A program made the translations under genes and the position numbers. The notes beneath the pieces were generated by a model. That model was not told the origin of the DNA. It ran no database searches and saw nothing but the letters and a program-made list of their open reading frames with translations. Positions 54,173 to 62,984 of a DNA stretch of 64,000 nucleotides are shown here, one piece after another (position 1 is the stretch's first letter; each line of letters opens with the position of its first letter). Location: positions 3,383,501-3,447,500 of the forward strand of contig NZ_CP128540.1 in assembly GCF_021283545.2 (NCBI RefSeq), in the 5' to 3' direction. Origin of the DNA: Pseudomonas alloputida (GTDB lineage: Bacteria; Pseudomonadota; Gammaproteobacteria; Pseudomonadales; Pseudomonadaceae).

Positions 54173-54652
54173 TCAGGCCCCGGAAGCCTGGCGGGCGTTT
54201 TTTCTCGTTGAAGACGTTACCGCACGCTTGCCGGACGCTTGGCCAACCCCTTCTTCACGCAAACGATTTATCAGCATTTGCGCATTGTCCGCGCACGCCA
54301 TGCCTTCGGGCTTACCCTCAATGCCTTCGATGACGCGCAGAAGTTGCGCTTTGTTTTGTGCTAGCCGTTCCTCCAGCGCACTGATTTCCTCAACCTTTTG
54401 CTTGAGCCCAGTGAGCAACTCGTCGTGCCGCCAGCCACTGGCGTCCATCGGCATCAATTGCCGGATCTCCTCCAAAGAAAAACCTGCCGCCTGTGCGCTG
54501 GTTATAAGTTGCAGCACCCATTCGGTATCAGGCGCATAGTCCCGGTATCCATTGGCCTTGCGCTCGACGGAGCTGATCAGGCCACTGGCCTCATAGAATC
54601 GAATGCGTGACGGTGCCAGTCCACTGATTTTTGCCAGTTCACCTATTCTCAT
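54173..54652 (-). CDS. MerR-family regulator of the local block
   Basis: A 159-residue MerR regulator (MRIGELAKISGLAPSRIRFYEASGLI, then NGYRDYAPDTEWVLQLITSAQ). No Cys stands at metal-sensing positions, so it probably senses an organic or redox signal like other MerR relatives. Three copies of a TTAAAGT-type dyad lie upstream of the OYE, DJ-1-like and its own gene. Convergent with the ADC-like gene. Confidence 0.88.
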   Translation of the reverse strand: MRIGELAKISGLAPSRIRFYEASGLISSVERKANGYRDYAPDTEWVLQLITSAQAAGFSLEEIRQLMPMDASGWRHDELLTGLKQKVEEISALEERLAQNKAQLLRVIEGIEGKPEGMACADNAQMLINRLREEGVGQASGKRAVTSSTRKNARQASGA

Positions 54653-54670
54653 ACCTCACCCTGAAAAACC

Positions 54671-54701
54671 TATTGACCTTAAAGTTGACTTTAAACCTGA
54701 A
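54671..54701 (-). promoter_or_regulatory. Autoregulatory MerR-type promoter
   Basis: Minus strand: TTCAGG (54701-54696), 19-base spacer TTTAAAGTCAACTTTAAGG, TCAATA (54676-54671), 20 bases before the merR start. The spacer is the clearest CTTAAAGT-type dyad of the three. Confidence 0.7.
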
Positions 54702-54789
54702 GTCATCGGGCGGCCAAGCACAACGTGTGACTTGGTCGCCTTGGTTTCATAGGGAAGCGGAGGCCGCGGATTCGATCATTCGTACACAA

Positions 54790-55584
54790 TCACGCGCTCA
54801 GTGGGCGCTGATATCGTTCAGCCGCGTGGGTTTGTCGAATGTCAGACATCAGCCCTTGACGTGCACCTTCCAGTGCATCCCAGCGCTCGGCAACATGAAG
54901 TGGCGGGATGGTTACCAACTCGCGACGGTCGAAACCGACAAGTGCAGCATCGACCAGCTCACCGACCTCCATCACCTCCGGGAGTGTGTTGACGTCAATG
55001 CCGGCACGCGCCCAGATCTCGGTGCGGGTCGCTGCCGGCAGCACCGCTTGCACGTACACGCCCTTGGGTGACAGCTCCTGACTCAGCCCCTGTGACAGAA
55101 ACAGCACGAAGGCTTTGGTAGCGCCGTAGATGGACATGCCGAACTCGGGCGCAAAACCCACCACTGAACCCACGTTGACGATCGCACCAGTGCCCGACTG
55201 CGCGAGGCGCGGCGCGATTGCAGCAGCGAGCCGCGTCAGCGCGGTAGTGTTGAGCGTGACAAGGCGCTCAATAGCTTCAGCGGACTGGTCCAGGAAACCA
55301 CCCGATTGGGCCATACCCGCGTTGTTGATCAACACGCCGATATTGGCGTCGTCGCGCAGCCGACTTTCAAGCACGGACAGGTCTGCCGAGCTTGTCAGGT
55401 CGGCTGGCAGCACCTCAACGGCCACATGGCTTTCCTCGCGCAGACGTAATGCAAGCGCCTCCATGCGCGATGTGTCGCGCGCCACAAGGATGAGATCGTG
55501 GCCACGACGGGCGAAACGCTCGGCGTAGGTGGCGCCAATGCCGCTGGAGGCGCCAGTAATGAGTACGGTCGGACGTGTGGTCAT
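54790..55584 (-). CDS. Short-chain dehydrogenase/reductase
   Basis: A 264-residue SDR. Nucleotide motif TGASSGIGATYAERFA at 10-25, NNAG at about 88, and catalytic Ser plus YGATK (Tyr-x3-Lys) at about 154-158. Substrate unknown. Second gene of a pair with the quinone reductase-like gene upstream; both face the HxlR regulator. Confidence 0.92.
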   Translation of the reverse strand: MTTRPTVLITGASSGIGATYAERFARRGHDLILVARDTSRMEALALRLREESHVAVEVLPADLTSSADLSVLESRLRDDANIGVLINNAGMAQSGGFLDQSAEAIERLVTLNTTALTRLAAAIAPRLAQSGTGAIVNVGSVVGFAPEFGMSIYGATKAFVLFLSQGLSQELSPKGVYVQAVLPAATRTEIWARAGIDVNTLPEVMEVGELVDAALVGFDRRELVTIPPLHVAERWDALEGARQGLMSDIRQTHAAERYQRPLSA

Positions 55585-55630
55585 GGAAGTTACCTTTATG
55601 TCGATGGTTGTGTGAGAAATACGGCGGCAG

Positions 55631-56629
55631 TCACATCTTGATTACGACCTTGCCCTTGGAGCGCCCTTGAGCAAGGTACTCAAGCGCACCCTTTGCGTCC
55701 TCGAACGGAAATACCCGGTCGATCACCGGCTGAATTTGCTGGGCGTCCAGAAGCTTGCCGATTTCGGCGAGTTGGGCACCGTCGGGCTGCACGAAAAGAA
55801 ACGAGTATTGGACATTCCGCCTCTTTGCCAGGCGCATGATCTTGCGGCTCATCAGGCCGAACACGAAGGTCAGGAGGAGGTTCAGGCGTTTGGCCCGGGC
55901 GAACGCAGCATCCAGTGGGCCAACGAGCGAGACAATCTGGCTTCCGGGTCTGAGGATGGACAAGGATTTTTCAATCGCATCCCCCCTTACGGTTCCGAGC
56001 ACCGCGTCGTAGTCGCGCAGCACGGTCTCGAAATCCTGCGTCTTGTAGTCCACAACCTCGTCCGCCCCCAGAGCGCGCACCAGGTCAACGTTGCCTGTAC
56101 TGGTAGTGGTGCCCACCTTTGCACCGAGGTGTTTGGCCAACTGGATTGCGAATGTACCGATGCCCCCCGACCCGGCAGGAATGAACACCTTCTGCCCGGC
56201 CTGAAGCTTGAGGCGCTCTTTCAGCGCTTGCCATGAGGTGAGGCCGACCATCGGGATCGACGCCGCCTGCTCGAAGCTCAGATTGGCCGGTTTCAGCGCG
56301 GCGGCGCTTTCCGGCACAACCGCGAACTCCGCAATCGCCCCTGTGCCAAGATCGAAGAGGCTGGCGAAGACAGCATCGCCTGGCTTGAAGCGGGTCACAT
56401 TGCTACCTACCTCGGTCACGATGCCGGCCAGATCGCTGCCCAGGGTGGCTGGCAGCTGGAAATGCAATACAGGCTTGAACATCCCCGTTGGAATCATGTT
56501 GTCGATCGGGTTCAGGCCGGCAGCGTGGACTTGCACCAGTAATTCGTCAGCCTTTGGCGTGGGGCGGGGAACGTCGGCCAACCCGATGTCGGGTGACTTG
56601 CCGTAGCGCTTGAAGGTCAGTGCTTGCAT
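55631..56629 (-). CDS. Quinone oxidoreductase-like MDR protein
   Basis: A 332-residue medium-chain dehydrogenase without the catalytic zinc residues. It has HAAGLNPIDNMIPTG, the AxGSGGIGTFAIQLAKHLGA nucleotide motif and YLAQGRSKGKVVIKM at the end, like zeta-crystallin/QOR proteins using NADPH. I start it at MQALTFKRYG; six more codons are possible. Divergent from the HxlR gene and followed by the SDR gene 46 bases later. Confidence 0.88.
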   Translation of the reverse strand: MQALTFKRYGKSPDIGLADVPRPTPKADELLVQVHAAGLNPIDNMIPTGMFKPVLHFQLPATLGSDLAGIVTEVGSNVTRFKPGDAVFASLFDLGTGAIAEFAVVPESAAALKPANLSFEQAASIPMVGLTSWQALKERLKLQAGQKVFIPAGSGGIGTFAIQLAKHLGAKVGTTTSTGNVDLVRALGADEVVDYKTQDFETVLRDYDAVLGTVRGDAIEKSLSILRPGSQIVSLVGPLDAAFARAKRLNLLLTFVFGLMSRKIMRLAKRRNVQYSFLFVQPDGAQLAEIGKLLDAQQIQPVIDRVFPFEDAKGALEYLAQGRSKGKVVIKM

Positions 56630-56729
56630 GATTCGGCTATTCATCATTGGTTTTTGCGGGTGGATGGCTCGTCATCGAGGTGTTACTATCGATTTGATAC
56701 AGACAATACTACCCTTTCGCAGGCAGGTC

Positions 56730-56743
56730 ACTATCAAAATAGT
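56730..56743. promoter_or_regulatory. Small palindrome at the HxlR start
   Basis: ACTAT CAAA ATAGT directly precedes the HxlR ATG, and a related GTTACTATCGATTTGATAC lies at 56682-56700. HxlR-type repressors bind such short AT-rich dyads. The site leaves no room for a normal ribosome site, so translation may be leaderless. Confidence 0.45.
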
Positions 56744-57187
56744 ATGGACGTGAAAAATAGTTGCGATAACCCGTGCCCGATCGCCCGCAGCCTGGCAGTT
56801 GCCGGTGATGCCTGGAGCATATTGATCCTGCGTGATGCCCATGCCGGCCTTTCTCGCTTTGACCAATTCAGGAAAAGCCTGGGAATTGCACCGACAATGC
56901 TGACCCGCCGGCTGGCGACACTGACGGAGGAAGGATTACTGGAGAAGCGGCGCTACTCCGAGCACCCGCCTAGGGAGGAGTACCTGCTGACCGCTGCGGG
57001 TCGCGATTTTCTGCCTGTGCTGTTCATGATTGGTGCATGGGGCCGGCAATACCGAGGCGGTGGTAAGCTGACGCGCTTCTTCGATGCGCAAACAGGCACA
57101 GAAATCAAAGCTGTCGCCGTGGACGAGATTACGGGGGCGAAGATCGGCACGCGCCCCCTGCGCATTGTCACACCTGAGGAAAGTTGA
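56744..57187 (+). CDS. HxlR-family regulator
   Basis: A 147-residue winged-helix protein. N-terminal Cys pair (SCDNPCPIARSLAVAGDAW), then LILRDAHAGLSRFDQFRKSLGIAPTMLTRRLATL, the HxlR DNA-binding region. Such regulators sense reactive aldehydes or quinones through the N-terminal Cys. It is divergent from the quinone reductase and SDR genes, which it probably represses. Confidence 0.88.
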   Translation: MDVKNSCDNPCPIARSLAVAGDAWSILILRDAHAGLSRFDQFRKSLGIAPTMLTRRLATLTEEGLLEKRRYSEHPPREEYLLTAAGRDFLPVLFMIGAWGRQYRGGGKLTRFFDAQTGTEIKAVAVDEITGAKIGTRPLRIVTPEES

Positions 57188-57252
57188 CACGCCCTCTGCA
57201 GCCTTGGTCGGCGGCCGGTGAGGTGCTGTTCAGTGATCAGGGTGATGCTGGA

Positions 57253-57408
57253 TCAACCGTCAACATGTGCCGAGGACAGGGCTTCGAGCAGAACCCGTTC
57301 CAAGGTGTCAAAAAAGCATTTGATGTGAGGTTGCTTCAAGGCCTGAGGCCGGGTCACCAAATAGATCTCCATATCTGGAAGCTGGAGATGCGGGAACAGC
57401 TCGACCAA
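57253..57408 (-). pseudogene. 3' remnant of a LysR-family regulator gene
   Basis: The minus strand reads LVELFPHLQLPDMEIYLVTR then PQALKQPHIKCFFDTLERVL and a stop at 57253. This is the C-terminal end of a LysR effector domain (the MEIYLVTRP strand and the final FFDTL helix). Its 5' part is gone; the next upstream codon context is a stop and then the epimerase reading the other way. Confidence 0.75.
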
Positions 57409-58437
57409 GTTGGGTCAGGCGGCGTGACCGGAGCAACCGGTTTGCTGGGCAACAACCTGGTGCGTGAATTGGTCGCTCGCGGCTACACGGTCAAAGGCCT
57501 GGTCCGCTCAAAAGCCAAAGGTGAACAGCAGTTCAACAACCTGCCGGGTGTGGAGTTGGTCGTTGGGGACATGGCCGAGGTCGACGCATTCGCAGCATCG
57601 CTGCAAGGTTGCGATACGGTGTTTCACACAGCGTCGTTCTTTCGCGATAACTACAAGGGCGGCAGCCACTGGAAAGAACTCGAACAGATAAACGTGTCGG
57701 GTACGCGGCGCCTGCTTGAGCAGGCCTACGGGGCCGGCATACGACGGTTCATCCATACGTCTTCCATTGCTGTGCTCAACGGCGCACCTGGCACGTCCAT
57801 CGAGGAGAACTGCCTGAGGGCCGACGCCGACGCCGATGACTACTACCGCAGCAAGATCCTCGCTGACCGTGTCGTATTGTCGTTCCTGGAGAGCCACCCC
57901 CAGATGCATGCCTGTATGGTCCTGCCTGGCTGGATGTGGGGGCCTGGCGACGTTGGCCCAACCTCGTCGGGGCAATTGGTCAACGATGTGGTACAGGGCA
58001 AGTTGCCCGGGTTGATCCCTGGCAGTTTTTCCATTGTCGATGCCCGCGATGTGGCATTGGCACACATTGCCGCAGCCAGACATGGGCGCCGAGGTGAGCG
58101 CTATCTCGCGGCGGGTCGACATATGACAATGCGCGAACTGATGCCTGTTTTAGGACGTATGGCGGGCGTCAAGACACCAGCCCGACAAATACCGCTGCCC
58201 TTTCTATACACCTTGGCGGCTGTGCAGGAGATCTACGCGCGCCTGACCGGCAGACCCATTCTGCTGAGCATGGCCACGTTGCGTCTACTGGTTCGAGAGC
58301 AGGACCGCACCCGTTTCGACCACCGCAAGAGTGAACAGGAGCTTGGGCTGAGTTTCCGGGCACTCGAGCTGACAATCGCCGACACCGTGGCGTGGTACCG
58401 TGATCACGGCTGGTTTGAAAAAGGCAGCCGACTGTGA
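57388..58437 (+). CDS. NAD(P)-dependent epimerase/reductase with replaced N-terminus
   Basis: An extended SDR. From GTG 57424 the protein reads VTGATGLLGNNLVRELVARG, the nucleotide motif, and continues normally with DxxFHTAS, the catalytic DYYRSK and a full C-terminus. The usual first five to eight residues (start Met and first strand) are missing. The nearest usable ATG is at 57388, in antisense LysR remnant, giving MREQLDQVGSGG ahead of the motif. It may be translated as a short fusion, or be dead. Substrate unknown. Confidence 0.7.
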   Translation: MREQLDQVGSGGVTGATGLLGNNLVRELVARGYTVKGLVRSKAKGEQQFNNLPGVELVVGDMAEVDAFAASLQGCDTVFHTASFFRDNYKGGSHWKELEQINVSGTRRLLEQAYGAGIRRFIHTSSIAVLNGAPGTSIEENCLRADADADDYYRSKILADRVVLSFLESHPQMHACMVLPGWMWGPGDVGPTSSGQLVNDVVQGKLPGLIPGSFSIVDARDVALAHIAAARHGRRGERYLAAGRHMTMRELMPVLGRMAGVKTPARQIPLPFLYTLAAVQEIYARLTGRPILLSMATLRLLVREQDRTRFDHRKSEQELGLSFRALELTIADTVAWYRDHGWFEKGSRL

Positions 58438-58620
58438 GCGGGGAAATAATCCTGATGCGCCACGGCCAGCCAAAACGAGTCACAGCCATTGTTCGGTCAT
58501 GGCTTCATGAACCGGATGATCTCCAAACAACTGATGGCAGACGGATGGAAACGCCAAACGCGTAACGGCAGCCAGTATTGGAGTGCGACGGTCTATCGAT
58601 ATGCGAGTGTTGAAGCGTGA
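58434..58620 (+). pseudogene. Histidine phosphatase gene with internal deletion
   Basis: The 5' part (overlapping the epimerase stop) reads SGEIILMRHGQPK, the RHG start of the histidine phosphatase family. From 58492, one frame over, it reads FGHGFMNRMISKQLMADGW and QYWSATVYRY to a stop at 58618, the family's C-terminal end. Some 100 or more middle codons are missing and the frame is broken, so no phosphatase can be made. Confidence 0.75.
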
Positions 58621-58738
58621 ATCGCCCGGATTCCGAAGACACATCTCGGCGACAGTGATTGCCCTGTAAGTCGGTGGCAAATGCACACGCCTTGATGGAC
58701 AATCCGGCGCCTCAAGTAGTTATCGCCAAGGAACGGAC

Positions 58739-59254
58739 ATGGCACTGACCAGCAAGATTACCCCCTACGATCCCACATGGCCCGCCCGCTTCCTGACAGA
58801 CAAGCCACTCATAGCCTCGGCATTCGACGCTGAACTGATTGCTATCCACCACGTTGGAAGCACGTCTGTCCCAGGGCTGGCGGCGAAGCCCGAACTGGAT
58901 GTGCTCATTGAGGTTCACGCGCATCGCAATACCTCGACGCGGGACGAGGTGTTGATGGCTTTGGGGTATGTACGGGGAAGTGATCTGTCAGAGGGCCATC
59001 ATTTCTACCGGCGCAATGTGGATGGGATTCGTACGCACAAGCTCCATGTTTGTACCCGCGACCACCTGACGATCACTCAGATGCTGGGGTTCAGAGATTT
59101 GCTCAGGCGCGATGCCTCGATCCGCCAACAGTATGAAACGCTGAAGCTTCAGTTGGAGTCGAGCAATACGGGTGGGATGGCTGAGTATCTAGAGAAAAAG
59201 GCTCCTTTCATTATCGCAGCGCTGCTTCATGCCGGTATAACCCCGCGTGAATGA
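58739..59254 (+). CDS. GrpB-family protein
   Basis: A 171-residue protein of the GrpB/UPF0157 family, a nucleotidyltransferase-like fold: IHHVGSTSVPGLAAKPELDVLIEV with the GST and Asp pair, then THKLHVC and LGFRDLLRRDASIRQQYETLK. Cellular role unknown. It stands alone. The 195 bases after it hold no gene I trust. Confidence 0.88.
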   Translation: MALTSKITPYDPTWPARFLTDKPLIASAFDAELIAIHHVGSTSVPGLAAKPELDVLIEVHAHRNTSTRDEVLMALGYVRGSDLSEGHHFYRRNVDGIRTHKLHVCTRDHLTITQMLGFRDLLRRDASIRQQYETLKLQLESSNTGGMAEYLEKKAPFIIAALLHAGITPRE

Positions 59255-59451
59255 TCGATTTTTCTGCCTCACCCTTTCCTCCCGACAGTAGCGACGAAGT
59301 CACCACTTCGACTGCAGCCAGCTTGACCGGCCGCCGGCACCGCCTGGAACAAAGCCCCTCACGTCAAGGAACGACTTTCATGATCACTTGCCATCAAGGC
59401 TTGAAGCGGGCGTTTCCGGCGGGTAATTACTGATAGATAGAGCTCAGGAGA

Positions 59452-60453
59452 CTATTCACTTATCAACTGGATAACCGTCTTGCCCCTGCCGCGACCTTCG
59501 GCGACCTGTCGGAATGCGTCGTTGACCTCATCCAATGCAAACTGTTGCGGGTCCACCCGGATCGCCAGTTGCCCGGCATTGGCCAGAACGGCAGCCTCGC
59601 GCAGGATACTTCCATGGTGTTCGCGTCCCTTGCCGGTTAGCAGCGGTGCCAGGGTAAATACGCCCGAGTAGGTGGCACTTTTGAAGGATAAAGGCGCGAG
59701 ACTGTGCTGGCCCCAACCGAGGCAGCTGAGTACGTGCCCGGTATAAGGCTTTACTGCCTTGAATGACGCGTCCAACGTGCTGCCGCCGACGGTGTCATAA
59801 ACGATGTCGAAACCTTCCCCGGCCGTATATTGTTCGACATAGGCCTCTACACCCTGCGCCTGATAGTCAATTGCCGTGGCCCCCAGCGAGCGAATGAAGT
59901 CTAGACTGCCCGCGGAGCCGGTGGCGTAGACTTCGGCACCTCGAGCCTTGGCCAATTGCACCGCAACTTGGCCGACGCCACCTGCGCCGCCATGAATCAG
60001 CACACGCTGACCACTACGAACATTTGCGTGATCTACCAAACCTTCCCAGGCGGTGATGAATACCAACGGCAGCGCGGCAGCCTCACGCATGCCGAGTGCA
60101 TGCGGCTTTGATGCAATCAGCCTGGCATCCACGGCGATGTATTCGGCCAGGGTGCCTTGGGCGCCGCCGATTCCGCCGGCCATGCCGAAGACCTCCTGGC
60201 CAGGCGTGAAGCCATCAACTGCCTCGCCCAGTTCGACGACCGTACCGGCGAGATCCAGGCCGAGCACGGCCGGCAACTCCTGGCGGGCGTGAGCACCCGC
60301 ACCGATTGCAATCTTGGTGTCGAGCGGGTTGACCCCGGCGGCGTGAATCCGCACCAAAACCTGCCCCTTACCGGGCACAGGGCGGGCGATGTGGCGCACG
60401 ACCAGCGGGGTCTGGGCGGATTCGGCGATAGCGGCAAGCATGGTCTGATTCAT
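59452..60453 (-). CDS. Zinc-type alcohol dehydrogenase-like quinone reductase
   Basis: A 333-residue MDR protein: HAAGVNPLDTKIAIGAGAHA, LIHGGAGGVGQVAVQLAKARGA (nucleotide motif) and a C-terminal AEGRGRGKTVIQLISE. The zinc ligands of true alcohol dehydrogenases are absent, so a QOR-type NADPH quinone or enone reductase is likely. Divergent from a LysR gene at 60561. Confidence 0.9.
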   Translation of the reverse strand: MNQTMLAAIAESAQTPLVVRHIARPVPGKGQVLVRIHAAGVNPLDTKIAIGAGAHARQELPAVLGLDLAGTVVELGEAVDGFTPGQEVFGMAGGIGGAQGTLAEYIAVDARLIASKPHALGMREAAALPLVFITAWEGLVDHANVRSGQRVLIHGGAGGVGQVAVQLAKARGAEVYATGSAGSLDFIRSLGATAIDYQAQGVEAYVEQYTAGEGFDIVYDTVGGSTLDASFKAVKPYTGHVLSCLGWGQHSLAPLSFKSATYSGVFTLAPLLTGKGREHHGSILREAAVLANAGQLAIRVDPQQFALDEVNDAFRQVAEGRGRGKTVIQLISE

Positions 60454-60560
60454 GACGGGAACCTCTGAATGAGTGGACGCTTACAGGTTGCACCGTCTTC
60501 CTCATTCCGATAAGAAACTAAATTTGGATATTACTTATTCCCCAAAGAGGCCCAATAGCG
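60454..60560. promoter_or_regulatory. Divergent promoter region of the QOR-like and lysR genes
   Basis: A 107-base AT-rich gap between divergent genes. AAACTAAATTTGGATATTAC holds candidate boxes for both directions and T-N11-A patterns, but no single site is convincing. Confidence 0.4.
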
Positions 60561-61439
60561 ATGGACCTGTTCGACAGCATGCGCATCTTCGTGCGCGTCG
60601 TGGAGCGCGGCTCGTTTTCCGCAGTGGCTCGGGAGCTGAACATGGGGCAGCCGGCAGTCAGCAAGCAGGTCCGTGCGTTGGAGCAGTACCTGGGTGGCGC
60701 CGTGTTCGCCCGCAGCACCCGGCACCTTGCCCTCACCGATCAAGGGCAACGCTTCTACAGCCACTGCCAGGAGATTCTCAGCCAGCTAGAGCATGCCACG
60801 CGCAGCTTCGCCAGCGGCCAGGAGCAGATCGCCGGCCCCCTGCGAATAGCCGCACCGGTCAGCTATGGGAGGCTGTGCATAGCGCCCCTGATCGGGGCTT
60901 TTCTACAGCGCCACCCCGATGTGCAGATTGACCTGCGCCTGAACGATTACAACGAAGACCTGCTCATGGAAAACATCGACCTGGCCATCCGCATTGGTTT
61001 GGTGAAGAGCGAGGGGCTGGTGGCCGTGCCCCTGGGCACCAGCACACGGCGAGTCTATGCTGCACCGGCCTATCTCGATCGCCATGGCCAGCCACGCGAG
61101 CCCGCCGAACTGGCAGGCCACAACTGCATCGCCTTCACCTTGCTTGAGCATTACGACCGCTGGCACTTCACCCATCGTGGCGAAGCACTTGAGGTTGCAA
61201 TCAAAGGCAACGTCACCAGCAACAACAGCGAGGCCATTCGTGAGATGGTCCTCGGAGGCCTGGGCATCTCCCTGTCTCCGCAGTGGCTGTTTGCTGCGGA
61301 CTTCGAGCAGGGTGGCGTGTGTAGCCTGCTCGACGAATACCAGACGACCGCGCTGCCGGTCAGCGCCGTGTTCAGCCGTGAGCGGCGCCGCTCGGCAAGG
61401 ACGATGGCGTTCATCGATTTTCTTCGGGAGAACGTGTAG
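60561..61439 (+). CDS. LysR-family regulator
   Basis: A 292-residue LysR of the LysR/CrgA-like group: MDLFDSMRIFVRVVERGSFSA then GQPAVSKQVRALEQYLGG, and the ligand domain with IDLRLNDYNEDLLMENIDLAIRIG. It probably controls the divergent quinone reductase gene and itself, as in many such pairs. Confidence 0.92.
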   Translation: MDLFDSMRIFVRVVERGSFSAVARELNMGQPAVSKQVRALEQYLGGAVFARSTRHLALTDQGQRFYSHCQEILSQLEHATRSFASGQEQIAGPLRIAAPVSYGRLCIAPLIGAFLQRHPDVQIDLRLNDYNEDLLMENIDLAIRIGLVKSEGLVAVPLGTSTRRVYAAPAYLDRHGQPREPAELAGHNCIAFTLLEHYDRWHFTHRGEALEVAIKGNVTSNNSEAIREMVLGGLGISLSPQWLFAADFEQGGVCSLLDEYQTTALPVSAVFSRERRRSARTMAFIDFLRENV

Positions 61440-61501
61440 GCCACCCCGATGAGGCGCAGGACCTTGCTCATTCCCTGGCGTGCAAGTCGGTCGACCAGGC
61501 G

Positions 61502-62323
61502 TCACACCGTTCCCTGCTGCAGCCATTGCTTCGGGCTCGCACCCACCTTGCGGCGAAAGGTTCGGGCTAGCGCAGAAGGACTTTCGTAGCCGACCTCATC
61601 GGCGATCAGGGCAATGGGGCGCCCTTCGCGAAGGCGTTTTTGCGTCAGACTGATGCGCCAGTTCGCCAGGTAGTCCGCAGGCGTAATACCCACGATCTCG
61701 CGAAAGTGCGAAGCGAAGCTTGCCCGCGACATGCCCGAAAGATTCGCCAGTTCCGCCACGGACCAATTGCGCTGCGGCTCATCGTGGATCCCCACAAGCG
61801 CGCGAGACAGCTGAGCGTTGGCCAGACCTGCCATCATTCCCGAGGCGATGCTGCGGCTGGCGATGAGGTGGCGAAGCAGCTGAATGATCATCAGCTCGAA
61901 CAAGCGATTGAGAATGACATCACGACCACACTCATCTCCAAAGGCTTCTTCGAACAGCCAGTCAAGGGTGCCATCAAGGCCTTGCAATTCGCCGAGGGGC
62001 TTGATGATGAAGTCCGGCAAAGCCAGGGTCAGCGGATTGTTGGCGCCGCCATCGAATTGCAGGGTGGCGCAGACTAACTCCGCTTCATCGGCGTCGGTGG
62101 CCAGCAAGTGATGCTCCTGCGGGCGCACCGCCAGAATCAGGGTGGGTTCGGTCAACTCGATACGCTGCCCACGCTTGTCCTTGAAGGCCAGACGCCCCGA
62201 GCGCAACAGATGGGCGTGCCCGACACTGTGTTGCCCAAGGTGGGTCGTTCCACAGAACCCACCCTGGTGAAACGCACTAGCGTGCAGGTTGAAGTGCTTA
62301 AGTAGTGTCGACAGTCGGTCCAT
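61502..62323 (-). CDS. AraC-family regulator with cupin-type sensor
   Basis: A 273-residue regulator. The N-terminal half is a cupin-like AraC ligand domain (FHQGGFCGTTHLGQHSVGHAHLL); the C-terminal half has two helix-turn-helices (WSVAELANLSGMSRASFASHF and IALIADEVGYESPSALARTF). Start at MDRLSTLL, since the longer reading crosses the divergent promoter. Divergent from the AhpD-like gene, which is its likely target. Confidence 0.9.
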   Translation of the reverse strand: MDRLSTLLKHFNLHASAFHQGGFCGTTHLGQHSVGHAHLLRSGRLAFKDKRGQRIELTEPTLILAVRPQEHHLLATDADEAELVCATLQFDGGANNPLTLALPDFIIKPLGELQGLDGTLDWLFEEAFGDECGRDVILNRLFELMIIQLLRHLIASRSIASGMMAGLANAQLSRALVGIHDEPQRNWSVAELANLSGMSRASFASHFREIVGITPADYLANWRISLTQKRLREGRPIALIADEVGYESPSALARTFRRKVGASPKQWLQQGTV

Positions 62324-62452
62324 AGCGCACTCAGGTTTTGACGATCTGTTGCATAACTTCGACGATCTGAAGCCGAAAGAAAAGTCTGCCTCTCTAGTAT
62401 GGACCCCAAGCTTGATAGACAAGCCGGTTACTCAACCTATTGGAGAACGACC

Positions 62453-62971
62453 ATGACTCGTATTACCGCTCTCTCGCTGGACCAGGCGCCTACTGGCTCG
62501 CGCGCAGCTCTCGAAGGCATTCAAAAAGGTCTCGGCTTCATTCCCAACGCATTCAGGACCCTGGCGCACGCTCCGGTCGCGCTCAATGGTTACCTGGGCC
62601 TCGCCCAAGCGTTGGGTAAAAGCTCACTGAGCGCCGCCGAGCGTGAAGTCGTTGCCCTCGCCACCTCGGAAATCAACGGGTGCGACTACTGTCTGGCCGC
62701 ACACACCTTCTTCGGCGGCAAGGCGGGTTTGAGCGATGAGGCCGTAAGCCAAGCCCGAGCCGGCACACTCAGCGCGGTTGCCGCACTGGCGCAGCAGATC
62801 ACGGCAAGGCGCGGCCAGTTGAGTGACGAGCAGATCGCTGCCGCGCGTGAGGCAGGGCTTACTGATAGCAAGATCGTGGAGGTGGTGGCACAGGTCACGC
62901 TGTTAACCCTGACCAACTACCTGAACAACATCGCCGCTACCGATATCGACTTTCCGCCATCGGCAAACTAG
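62453..62971 (+). CDS. AhpD-like carboxymuconolactone decarboxylase family protein
   Basis: A 172-residue helical protein. The active-site motif E73-x3-C77-x2-C80-x3-H84 (INGCDYCLAAH) is that of AhpD-type peroxidases rather than decarboxylases. It would reduce peroxides through a thiol relay. Followed 13 bases later by a glutaredoxin gene, which may be the reducing partner. An AGAACGACC leader precedes the ATG. Confidence 0.9.
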   Translation: MTRITALSLDQAPTGSRAALEGIQKGLGFIPNAFRTLAHAPVALNGYLGLAQALGKSSLSAAEREVVALATSEINGCDYCLAAHTFFGGKAGLSDEAVSQARAGTLSAVAALAQQITARRGQLSDEQIAAAREAGLTDSKIVEVVAQVTLLTLTNYLNNIAATDIDFPPSAN

Positions 62972-62984
62972 GAGGGTAACCGCC

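Noticed and set aside
59251..59433. 60-codon frame overlapping the end of the GrpB gene
   Set aside because: Low-complexity Ser/Thr-rich start and no similarity; probably chance.
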